The notes under the pieces were generated by a model. The model made no database searches. It saw nothing but the letters and a program-made list of their open reading frames with translations, and was not told where the DNA came from. From the NCBI GenBank assembly GCA_031278295.1, contig JAITKQ010000069.1, positions 1 through 20,834 on the forward strand: a DNA stretch of 20,834 bases, written 5' to 3'. Position numbers and translations under genes: made by a program. Each line of letters opens with the position of its first letter. The first letter of the stretch is position 1. This document shows, one piece after another, positions 6,932 to 14,003 of this stretch. This DNA is from Spirochaetaceae bacterium. GTDB taxonomy: Bacteria > Spirochaetota > Spirochaetia > Treponematales > Breznakiellaceae.

Positions 6932-7032
6932 AATCTCGTCAAAAACGCGCGGTTGCGTCGTGGGTATTCCTTGTTTCATGCAGTTTTAGCGCGGCCCTAA
7001 ATGTAAAATTGCCGGGATGTATAGTTTATCTA

Positions 7033-7060
7033 TTGACATTATAGGGAAAATGGTTAAGCT
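7033..7060 (+). promoter_or_regulatory. Alternative sigma-70-like promoter for nifH
   Basis: A perfect TTGACA (7033-7038) is followed after 16 bp by TAAGCT (7055-7060), a poor -10. It competes with the sigma-54 candidate as an explanation of nifH transcription. Confidence 0.35.
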
Positions 7061-7080
7061 GATTACCGTAGAGAGGCTTT

Positions 7081-7923
7081 ATGACAAGACAGATAGCGAT
7101 TTACGGCAAGGGCGGCATCGGGAAATCAACCACCACACAGAACCTCGCCGCAGGCCTCGCGGAAATGGACAAGAAAATTATGGTCGTAGGCTGCGATCCA
7201 AAGGCGGATTCGACGAGGCTAATACTTGGGGGCCTAAACCAGGACACGGTACTTGACGTGATACGTGACAATATCTCCAGGGCCTCACTTGATACGCTGA
7301 TAAAAACCGGTTTTGGCGGGATACGTTGCGTGGAATCCGGCGGGCCGGAACCGGGCGTAGGCTGCGCCGGGCGCGGTATAATCACCGCGATCACCATGCT
7401 GGAAAACCTTGGCGCCTACACGGAAGAACTGGACTATGTGTTTTACGATGTACTGGGAGATGTGGTCTGCGGCGGTTTTGCCATGCCGATCCGCGAAGGC
7501 AAGGCAAAAGAAATCTACATCGTGGCTTCGGGGGAAATGATGGCGCTGTATGCGGCAAACAACATCTGCAAGGGCATAAAGAAATACGCCCGGCAGGGCG
7601 AGGTGAGGCTCGGCGGCATAATTTGCAACAGCCGCAATGTTGACAACGAAAACGATCTGCTTAGGGCTTTCGCGGGGGAAATAGGCAGTCACCTTATATA
7701 TTTTATACCGCGCAACAATGTCGTTCAGTATGCGGAACTTAACCGCAAGACCGTGATCGACTATCAACGGGAAAGCCCCCAGGCCAATGAGTACCGCTCC
7801 CTCGCAAAAGCGATCGACACAAACACCGCTTTCACGATCCCCCAACCGGTTGAACGCAACCGCCTCGAAGAGCTGATGCTCAAGTACGGTATGATGGAAC
7901 TGCCTTCAAACTACAGGATTTAG
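7081..7923 (+). CDS. nifH: Nitrogenase iron protein (dinitrogenase reductase) NifH
   Basis: A 280-residue NifH, the homodimeric ATPase whose [4Fe-4S] cluster passes electrons to the nitrogenase MoFe protein. All hallmarks are present: P-loop GKGGIGKS (9-16), switch I CDPKADSTR (38-46), cluster ligands Cys95 and Cys130 (in SGGPEPGVGCAGRG and DVLGDVVCGGFAMP), and Arg98, the residue ADP-ribosylated by DraT in other species. Length is normal, so this is a true NifH rather than a ChlL/BchL or distant homologue. GAGAGG at 7071-7076 is the ribosome binding site. No nifI, nifD, nifK, nifE, nifN or nifB lies in the window: a tRNA precedes it and a membrane protein follows. It may be a second copy, or feed a nif cluster elsewhere. 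A strong hairpin ends its transcript. Confidence 0.93.
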   Translation: MTRQIAIYGKGGIGKSTTTQNLAAGLAEMDKKIMVVGCDPKADSTRLILGGLNQDTVLDVIRDNISRASLDTLIKTGFGGIRCVESGGPEPGVGCAGRGIITAITMLENLGAYTEELDYVFYDVLGDVVCGGFAMPIREGKAKEIYIVASGEMMALYAANNICKGIKKYARQGEVRLGGIICNSRNVDNENDLLRAFAGEIGSHLIYFIPRNNVVQYAELNRKTVIDYQRESPQANEYRSLAKAIDTNTAFTIPQPVERNRLEELMLKYGMMELPSNYRI

Positions 7924-7948
7924 GCTGTGCAGGCGATCAGAACGCGCT

Positions 7949-7982
7949 GTAGCGCCCCCAGCCGGACGGCTGGGGGCGCTAC
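7949..7982 (+). terminator. Very stable hairpin after nifH
   Basis: A perfect 15-bp stem: GTAGCGCCCCCAGCC (7949-7963) with its complement at 7968-7982 and loop GGAC. It begins 25 bp after the nifH stop. No U-tract follows, so it may act as an mRNA-stabilising 3' end or a rho-dependent boundary rather than a classical terminator. Confidence 0.6.
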
Positions 7983-8109
7983 CTGTTCAAACCCTACAAT
8001 TTTGTATACTCTTGTTTAAAAGGTATATAGCGCGCCTGACTATCATTCATCGGTACGTAGCGTTCTCAATTACAGGGTGTCTGGAGACCAAATTAAGGTT
8101 GGCTGTGGG

Positions 8110-8147
8110 ACAGTTGCCGGACTGCCGGGCGAGTCCTGTGCAACTGT
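8110..8147 (+). repeat. Hairpin just upstream of the acidic-repeat protein gene
   Basis: ACAGTTGC (8110-8117) pairs with GCAACTGT (8140-8147), and inside GGACT (8119-8123) pairs with AGTCC (8132-8136). One base is bulged on the left and three on the right. It ends 9 bp before the GTG at 8157, so in the mRNA it lies against the initiation region. Confidence 0.5.
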
Positions 8148-8156
8148 TTATGGGAT

Positions 8157-10823
8157 GTGATTTTGCAGATAACAAGAAAAGCCGCTGTTAGCTTGCTTAT
8201 TTGTGTTCTCCTGTTTGCCGGTTTTTGCATATTCGCGTTTACGGGTCTGTTTGATACGATAGAAACACGTTTTTATGACCGCGCCATACTGAATGAACTT
8301 AATAATGAACTTGCCGAAAATACAAGTTTTATAGACAGTTACATATCGGAACTGCAAAAGCGTTTTTCCGATCTTTTGCTTGAAGACGCGGTTAGAAAAA
8401 GTTTTTGGGTAAACCAAGGCAGCGAAGATATTTATGAACGCAGCAGGATATTTGCCTCGTTGGGTGTCTCGATGCCGGGACTGCAATGGGTACGCTTTGT
8501 CGATTCCGCCGGAAACCGCATTCATTATTCTACCAACCCGGATGATCAGCTTGTAACGAATGACGGGACAATACTGTATAAAAATTATCCGGAAGTAACG
8601 GGATACCGGCCTTTCGATCAGCAGATGCTTTCAGGCATCGACGTGGAACGTATACTGTTTGACAGCGAAAATGAACGCCTGATTTTTTATTATCCGTTTT
8701 ACGATTCGATGGATATTCGCCGGGGCGAGGCCCTGTTTTCACTCTCCATACGCGCGTTTAGCGAGCGTCTTGCGGAAAACGGGCAGATAAAAGTGAGCGA
8801 TAATGTTTCCGTCATTTCCGATCCCAACGGCATTGTTATAGGCATTTCATCGCTGGAAATTGTATCTGTAAAAGAGGCGATTGCCTCTGTATGGACATCG
8901 GGCGGTACGGCTATCAGCCGTATTTACGTGCCGTCGTTTGATCCCTTGACACTGCTCTCTTTAAAAACAAGCCAGGGTATATTTATCGGACATATCTTGC
9001 CGGAAAAGCTTTTCGCGTTTCCGGATATGCTAAAGGCGCTGTTGGCCGCCGCTGTCTTTATCACGCTGTTTGTATTTCTGTTCCTTGTTCTAAATGCAAA
9101 ACCTGATGCCGTCGCCATTGTACAAAACCGTCTCAAAGAACTACAGGTCAGCCTTATGCATGAATACTACCAGCTGATGGGGGATATGGATTGGGCGGTG
9201 TGGCGCCGTGAACTTGAGCAGCGCCGCACGGATGTTAAAAATGAATTATGCCGCGGGATTAAAATAAAAAAAGGCAGCGGTATTGAAGCCTATATAAATT
9301 CATTTTTTAACAGATCGTGGGACAGCCTGCTTGCGGCGATAGGCAACAGAACAGGCATGATCACAACTTTTGACGAAACCAAACTTGAAGCGATCCTTAA
9401 CCGTGTTTTAACTTCAAGGCCGTCCTATTCCGACGATGATTTTAAAAGCGGCGGGCAGCAAAAAGATTTTTTTGAAGAAATACACAGTGACGGCACCGAT
9501 ATCGAGTATGACGGTATAGAGGAGCTGGAAGGGGTGGACGAGGAAACCCCCGTGGCCGGCCCGGGGGAGCACTACGCCGACATAGAGGAGCTGGAAGGGG
9601 TGGACGAGGAAACCCCCGTGGCCGGCCCGGGGGAGCACTACGCCGACATAGAGGAACTGGAAGGGGCGGACGGGGAAACCCCCGTGGCCGGGCCGGAGGA
9701 GCACTACGACGGCATAGAGGAACTGGAAGGGGCGGACGGGGAAAACCCTGTGGCCGGGCCGGGGGAGCACTACGACGGTATAGAGGAACTGGAAGGGGCG
9801 GACGGGGAAAACCCTGTGGCCGGGCCGGAGGAGCACTACGACGGTATAGAGGAACTGGAGCCCGCTGATGATTCCGGGTACAGCCCTGATTCGGGTACGC
9901 TTGCGCGGATGCCGGATGCCGGCCCCGGTTTTGTGCCGGATAGGACGGGCGGGGGCATTTCAGAGGATACGGCTTGGCTTAACCTTGCCGGGGAAACCGT
10001 CGGGATGAGGCCGGCGGAGATATGGGCGGAACTGGCGGATGGGGAAGAAACACCTGAAACAACCCAAAAAGCCCCCGGAAAATATCCGCCGCTGTTTAAC
10101 AGCCGTATTCTGGAGCAGGACCCGTTTGAGGATGCGCCTTTCGACGGTACCGGAAGCGCCCCGCTCGCTACGGCAGGCATACCGGGTTATGGTGAATTTA
10201 TCCCCACCGCGGCGGATTTAAACAAGCTCAGTTTTAACATCGACCCCTTGTACGATGTCGAAGAGTTTGATCGCGCGGAAGATGGCGAAGACGAGGAGCT
10301 GCACCATGACGCATACATGGAAAATTTGGCGAATGACGCGCCTGTCCTGCCCGGCGACAGGTTAAATATTGATAAAATCGCGAGCCAAATTGAGTTTGCC
10401 GCTGAAAGTAAGCGTTTATCAACGCAAAATGATGATTTTAAGCTGGACGTTAGATCGCCGGTAGAGGAGATGTTTTCAAAAAGAGCCTTGCACCCGGACA
10501 AAGTGACCGCGCCGGCAAGAACGAAAGCGGTTCTGCCTGCCGCCGGCAAAGCGACAAAAAAGGCGCGGGAAGTGAATGTGCGGAACCCTGCCGGGACGGT
10601 GCTCCCGGCACAGCTTGAGCCGCACTACAGATTTTTTTCCCAAAAATCCGGCGAGCTGGAGTATTTTGAGGCAGCCGAGGATGAAACCGGTATATCCCTG
10701 ATAAAAAAACGTGACGGCGTGGATTATATAGACCCCGGCTTGCTGAAAAAGGCAGGCGCCGATTCAGAGAACATCGATCCCGGAATGAAGAGTTTGGTGG
10801 ATTCCGTGTTGCGAAACCGTTAA
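8157..10823 (+). CDS. Receptor-like membrane protein with Cache-type outer domain and acidic tandem-repeat cytoplasmic tail; function unknown
   Basis: An 888-residue protein I do not recognise as a named family. It has a TM helix at about 9-32, an extracytoplasmic region of about 258 residues, a second TM helix (294-313) and a cytoplasmic part of about 575 residues. The outer region ('LQWVRFVDSAGNRIHYST', 'NVSVISDPNGIVIGISS') looks like a double-Cache/PAS-like ligand sensor, by pattern only. The tail has a mixed helical segment (315-420), five tandem 22-residue repeats at 451-560 (core IEELEG-DGE-PVAGP-EHY), a partial sixth, then a long acidic, proline/glycine-rich, probably disordered stretch. 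A more ordered C-terminus follows (about 820-888). No HAMP, MCP, kinase, cyclase or GGDEF output domain is visible. The start is uncertain: GTG at 8157, or TTG at 8163 with GGGA seven bases upstream. Confidence 0.75.
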   Translation: MILQITRKAAVSLLICVLLFAGFCIFAFTGLFDTIETRFYDRAILNELNNELAENTSFIDSYISELQKRFSDLLLEDAVRKSFWVNQGSEDIYERSRIFASLGVSMPGLQWVRFVDSAGNRIHYSTNPDDQLVTNDGTILYKNYPEVTGYRPFDQQMLSGIDVERILFDSENERLIFYYPFYDSMDIRRGEALFSLSIRAFSERLAENGQIKVSDNVSVISDPNGIVIGISSLEIVSVKEAIASVWTSGGTAISRIYVPSFDPLTLLSLKTSQGIFIGHILPEKLFAFPDMLKALLAAAVFITLFVFLFLVLNAKPDAVAIVQNRLKELQVSLMHEYYQLMGDMDWAVWRRELEQRRTDVKNELCRGIKIKKGSGIEAYINSFFNRSWDSLLAAIGNRTGMITTFDETKLEAILNRVLTSRPSYSDDDFKSGGQQKDFFEEIHSDGTDIEYDGIEELEGVDEETPVAGPGEHYADIEELEGVDEETPVAGPGEHYADIEELEGADGETPVAGPEEHYDGIEELEGADGENPVAGPGEHYDGIEELEGADGENPVAGPEEHYDGIEELEPADDSGYSPDSGTLARMPDAGPGFVPDRTGGGISEDTAWLNLAGETVGMRPAEIWAELADGEETPETTQKAPGKYPPLFNSRILEQDPFEDAPFDGTGSAPLATAGIPGYGEFIPTAADLNKLSFNIDPLYDVEEFDRAEDGEDEELHHDAYMENLANDAPVLPGDRLNIDKIASQIEFAAESKRLSTQNDDFKLDVRSPVEEMFSKRALHPDKVTAPARTKAVLPAAGKATKKAREVNVRNPAGTVLPAQLEPHYRFFSQKSGELEYFEAAEDETGISLIKKRDGVDYIDPGLLKKAGADSENIDPGMKSLVDSVLRNR
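9507..9866 (+). repeat. 66-bp in-frame tandem repeat, five copies plus a partial
   Basis: Units start at 9507, 9573, 9639, 9705 and 9771, each 66 bp (22 codons), with a partial sixth from 9837. Units 1 and 2 are almost identical in DNA, as are units 4 and 5, and unit 3 is intermediate, which suggests recent slippage or unequal recombination. Each unit is in frame, so copy number can change without breaking the protein. Confidence 0.9.
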
Positions 10824-10854
10824 GGCAGGACAATTGTCCCACGTCCCGCCTGCC
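10824..10854. terminator. Inverted repeat between convergent genes
   Basis: GGCAGG (10824-10829) pairs with CCTGCC (10849-10854). Inside is the 12-bp palindrome GGACAATTGTCC (10828-10839). It begins at the base after the upstream stop codon and lies between two converging genes. There is no strong T-tract. Confidence 0.45.
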
Positions 10855-10894
10855 GGTATTTTCCGTCCGGTATTTTCCGTCCGGTATTTTCCGG
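10855..10894. repeat. 14-bp tandem repeat
   Basis: GGTATTTTCCGTCC occurs at 10855-10868 and 10869-10882, then a third unit runs 12 bases at 10883-10894 with its last base changed. It abuts the comM stop codon. Confidence 0.8.
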
Positions 10895-10895
10895 C

Positions 10896-12482
10896 CTATA
10901 CGGAAAACACGTCGTAAGGATCGTCCCCGTGCCTGCGATGCATGACGGCCTCCATGATGTGTTCCGCGCCTATAGAATCCGCACCTTCCAAATCTGCCAC
11001 GGTTCGGGCAACACGCAGTATACCGTGGTACGCGCGCCCTGAAATACCCAGTTTTTCCACCGCGCCGGTAAAGGCGTTAAGGGCCTTTCCGCCAAGAGCG
11101 CAGTACCTGTCGATCGCTCCGGCGTCCAGACCGGCATTCCGCCGGAACCCCGTACCGGCAAAGCGCACGGCCTGAATCGCCGCCGCCCGCCCCACGCGGG
11201 CGGCGGCGGCCTCGGCCGTATCCTCCGCACCGCCGCTTAAATCTGAAACGCTGGGCGTGTTGACGGGGACCCGCAGTTCGATGCGGTCAAGCAGCGCGCC
11301 CCCGAATCGGCGCCAGTAACGCATTATGTCGTCACCGGAACAGTAACAGCCCGTTTCCGTACCGGCTTTAACGCCGTACCGATCTTCGCTGTCGCGGTGT
11401 TCACCGCTTTTCACCCCAAGCCTGCCGCAGGGACAGGGATTTGCCGCCATTACCAGTTGAAAGTTGGCTGGCAGACGGACGGAGCTTTCTGCCCGTGATA
11501 TGGTTATCCGCCTGTCTTCAAGCGGTTCGCGGAGGGACTGTAGCACGTTTACCTTAAATTCCGGGGCCTCGTCAAGAAACAGCACGCCAAAATGGGCAAG
11601 GCTGATCTCGCCGGGCCGCACGGCGCGTCCCCCGCCAAGTATTCCTTCCGCGCTTGCCGAATGGTGCGGTGAACGGAAGGGGGGCTTCATGATCAGGCCG
11701 TCTACGCTGAGCCCGGCAAGGCTGTGCAGCCGCGTTACCGTTATCGCCTCCTCCTGTGTCAACGGAGGCATGATCAGAGGCATACAACGGGCCAGCATCG
11801 TCTTGCCGGAACCCGGCGGGCCGAAAACCAGTAGGTTGTGCCCGCCGGCGGCCGCTATTTCCAGTGCGCGTTTGTACCGTTTCTGCCCTTTCACGGCAAA
11901 TACGGCCTGAGCTTCCGGCGCGTGGGCAGCCCCGCCCTTCGTCCCCCGTGCGCGCGCCGTCTCGGGCAGCCGGCCATGCTCCCTGAGACACCGCAAAACG
12001 TTTACGGCATCTTCAAGGCTGTCCACACCGGCCACGTCACAGCCGTCCAGTATGGCAGCCTCGGACGCATTGACGGACGGTACGATAAAGTGCCTGATGC
12101 CGGCCTCACGCCCGGCGGCGGCGGCGGCAAGAGTCCCGTACACGGGGCGTACCCTGCCGGACAATTCCAGCTCGCCCAGCACCATCGTATCGTCACCGGG
12201 CGGTATCGCCCCTGCCGCCGCCATCACGGCAAGCGCGATCGCCAAATCGAGCGCCGCCCCGTCCTTCCTCACGCCGGCGGGCGCCAGGTTGATCAGTATC
12301 CTATCGTTTGGAAACTTAAACCCGGAGTTACGAAACGCCGCGCGTACCCGTTCACGGGCCTCCCTTACGGCCCCGGCCGCCAGGCCGCTTATGTCAATAC
12401 CGGGGATACCGCGCCTGATGTCGGCCTCAACCCGAATCACGATCCCTTCATAGCCGAAAGGATTGTACGTCATTATAAACAT
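10896..12482 (-). CDS. comM: ComM / YifB-family Mg-chelatase-like AAA+ ATPase
   Basis: A 528-residue YifB/ComM protein. ComM is a hexameric helicase that promotes branch migration when incoming single-stranded DNA integrates during natural transformation; it also occurs in bacteria not known to be transformable. The N-terminal ChlI-like domain starts YNPFGYEGIVIRVEADIRRG. Walker A is GPPGSGKT (221-228) and Walker B VLFLDEAPEF (about 300-309). The cysteine pattern NPCPCGRLG, then CYC, is typical, and a C-terminal Mg-chelatase helical domain follows. The frame extends upstream to 12530, but GAGAGG lies just before the ATG at 12482, so I prefer that start. The gene is very GC-rich (42 of 60 bases in 12121-12180) and runs against the surrounding plus-strand genes, head-on to a fork leaving the proposed origin. 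No other competence genes are in view. Confidence 0.92.
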   Translation of the reverse strand: MFIMTYNPFGYEGIVIRVEADIRRGIPGIDISGLAAGAVREARERVRAAFRNSGFKFPNDRILINLAPAGVRKDGAALDLAIALAVMAAAGAIPPGDDTMVLGELELSGRVRPVYGTLAAAAAGREAGIRHFIVPSVNASEAAILDGCDVAGVDSLEDAVNVLRCLREHGRLPETARARGTKGGAAHAPEAQAVFAVKGQKRYKRALEIAAAGGHNLLVFGPPGSGKTMLARCMPLIMPPLTQEEAITVTRLHSLAGLSVDGLIMKPPFRSPHHSASAEGILGGGRAVRPGEISLAHFGVLFLDEAPEFKVNVLQSLREPLEDRRITISRAESSVRLPANFQLVMAANPCPCGRLGVKSGEHRDSEDRYGVKAGTETGCYCSGDDIMRYWRRFGGALLDRIELRVPVNTPSVSDLSGGAEDTAEAAAARVGRAAAIQAVRFAGTGFRRNAGLDAGAIDRYCALGGKALNAFTGAVEKLGISGRAYHGILRVARTVADLEGADSIGAEHIMEAVMHRRHGDDPYDVFSV

Positions 12483-12548
12483 GAATACCTCTCTACAATA
12501 CTTTTGGCGTAAGGCTTCTCCGTGATTCATTTTTTATTCGCAGTGGGG

Positions 12549-12593
12549 TTTAATTCTGCCATGGGGTCTAATACCCCGCCCCGTGGGGCGGTT
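12549..12593 (-). repeat. Dispersed double-hairpin repeat, copy 2 (inverted)
   Basis: The reverse complement matches 73-116 at all but two positions plus one inserted T. Both hairpins are retained: GGGGT/ACCCC around CTAAT, and CCGCCCC/GGGGCGG around GT. It lies just upstream of comM, as copy 1 lies upstream of the lipoprotein gene. Confidence 0.75.
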
Positions 12594-12661
12594 CATTGCA
12601 GCCCCGTCCGGTTTGAGCCCCCGCCGGTAGTTCATTGCGCTTTTCGCGTAAAATACACAGG

Positions 12662-12689
12662 AAAATCGCCGCTGCCGCCTGTCCTGCAA
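12662..12689 (+). repeat. Dispersed intergenic repeat, copy B
   Basis: AAAATCGCCGCTGCCG (12662-12677), a 4-base spacer, then TCCTGCAA (12682-12689), matching the blocks at 6613-6638 in the same orientation. Confidence 0.5.
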
Positions 12690-13188
12690 ACCGCCATGGG
12701 ACCGGGTGTCGCGGCGGCCGGAGCTGCGCCCTGCACGGGCGGTAACGAGGCGGCGGGGGCGGCGGGAAAAGAAGGGGGCTGGCGGGTGAGTGTCCCTGCT
12801 TCCCCATAACGGGGTCTGACCCCGACCTCTCCGCCCGCTACAGTAATTTTACATTTACCGGTCTAGCATTGGCGAAAAAGCCGTTGGGTACGAAACGCGG
12901 GGATTGGAGGGGCAACCCAAGGGGCTTGCCTGGCGGAACCCCGTAAAGCCCGGGTTCCGGCACGAAGGGCCGGAAATGCGCCCAAAAATATCAAATCACC
13001 CCACGCCTACAGCCGCGTATGCAAGTTTCCCCTTTCGGACCCGACGGCAGAGCCGGAATTCTGCTTTGGGGATGCTACCGCGTAGCGGACTTTAAACCCG
13101 CTGGCGGGGGCAGGCCGACTTGTGTGAAACAGCAGGCCGGGCTAACATGGAAGGTGCATAGATTCGTGTTGGGCTTGTGGAGAATGTT

Positions 13189-13986
13189 TTGAGAGACGAC
13201 ATACTGATCAAGGCAGCGGACGTTTCGATAGTGTTTGGCGGACTTTGCGCGGTAAGCGAATTTTCCTGCGAGATAGTACGGGGCGAGCTTGTCGGGCTGA
13301 TTGGCCCCAACGGTGCGGGAAAGACGACCTTGTTTAACATCCTGTCCGGTATATACGCGCCGACGACAGGCGAAATAAGGTTTTGGGACAGAGCGGGGCA
13401 TTCCCACAGGCTGGGGGCGCTGAGTCCGGCGAGGCTTAACCGGGTTGGAATCGCCCGCACATTCCAAAATATCAGGCTGTTTGGAAATTTGAGCGTTGAG
13501 GACAATGTTAGAATCGCGCTGCATGAACAGCGTAATTCCGGCGCGATCGACGCGCTTTTCCGGCTGCCGCGTTTTTACAACGACGAGGAACTGATGTCGG
13601 AGAAAACCGGCAGCCTTCTCGCGCTGTTCAAAATCGAAGGTAAAAAACACGAGCTGGCGAAAAACCTGCCCTATGGTGATCAGCGTAAACTTGAGATAGC
13701 GAGGGCGCTGGCATCAAACCCTTCTCTGTTGCTGCTGGACGAACCTGCCGCGGGGATGAATCCCCAGGAAACGGAAGAACTTATGAAACTGATAAACACG
13801 GTGCGCCACAGCTTTAACCTTACCATCCTGTTGATAGAGCATGACATGCATTTTGTAATGGGCCTGTGCGAGCGGCTTATTGTGTTGGATTATGGCCGGA
13901 TCATAGCGAACGGACTGCCCCGGAACATAAAACGCGATCCTGAGGTGATAAAGGCGTATTTCGGGGCCGCCGCGGTTTCCGGCTGA
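13189..13986 (+). CDS. livG: Branched-chain amino acid ABC transporter ATPase, LivG type
   Basis: A 265-residue ATPase of the LivG type, one of two ATP-hydrolysing subunits that drive uptake of leucine, isoleucine, valine or related ligands. Walker A is GPNGAGKT (39-46), the signature region reads LPYGDQRKLEIARAL (LivG usually has LSYGQQ), Walker B is LLLLDEPAAGMNP, and the switch histidine is in IEHDMHFVMG. The C-terminus (DPEVIKAYFG) is the typical LivG tail. The frame could begin at GTG 13177, but GGAG (13179-13182) sits six bases before TTG 13189, which gives the usual LivG N-terminus. livF follows 17 bp downstream. The permeases LivH and LivM and a binding protein are missing from the window, so substrate specificity cannot be set; urea or amide transporters use similar ATPases. 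Confidence 0.88.
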   Translation: MRDDILIKAADVSIVFGGLCAVSEFSCEIVRGELVGLIGPNGAGKTTLFNILSGIYAPTTGEIRFWDRAGHSHRLGALSPARLNRVGIARTFQNIRLFGNLSVEDNVRIALHEQRNSGAIDALFRLPRFYNDEELMSEKTGSLLALFKIEGKKHELAKNLPYGDQRKLEIARALASNPSLLLLDEPAAGMNPQETEELMKLINTVRHSFNLTILLIEHDMHFVMGLCERLIVLDYGRIIANGLPRNIKRDPEVIKAYFGAAAVSG

Positions 13987-14003
13987 ATATTGCGGGGAAA
14001 ATC

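Larger units (their letters stand above)
12531..13176. other. Gene-free, GC-rich, hairpin-dense region between comM and livG
   Basis: No convincing gene. Short frames at 12522-12809 and 12904-13095 give low-complexity peptides with no family resemblance. The stretch holds the second double-hairpin repeat (12549-12593), a dispersed repeat copy (12662-12689), a palindrome GGGGTCTGACCCC (about 12814-12826) and more inverted repeats, such as GGCAA/TTGCC (12911-12930) and GCTAC/GTAGC (13074-13086). No trace of a livH or livM permease was found. Confidence 0.55.

Noticed and set aside
7285..7845. Minus-strand frame of 186 codons inside nifH
   Set aside because: nifH on the plus strand is fully conserved; the antisense frame reflects GC-rich codon bias.
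9414..9836. Minus-strand repetitive frame of 140 codons opposite the acidic repeats
   Set aside because: Its repeats are the mirror of the 66-bp coding array; the plus-strand frame is far longer and has TM helices and a coherent protein.
9507..9866. Regular 66-bp repeats considered as a CRISPR array
   Set aside because: Units are contiguous with no unique spacers, and in frame within a long gene.
12522..12809. Plus-strand frame of 95 codons upstream of livG
   Set aside because: Proline/glycine/alanine-rich low-complexity peptide overlapping the comM start and two repeats; no ribosome binding site or family match.
12904..13095. Plus-strand frame of 63 codons, tested as a permease remnant
   Set aside because: No hydrophobic segments and nothing like LivH or LivM.
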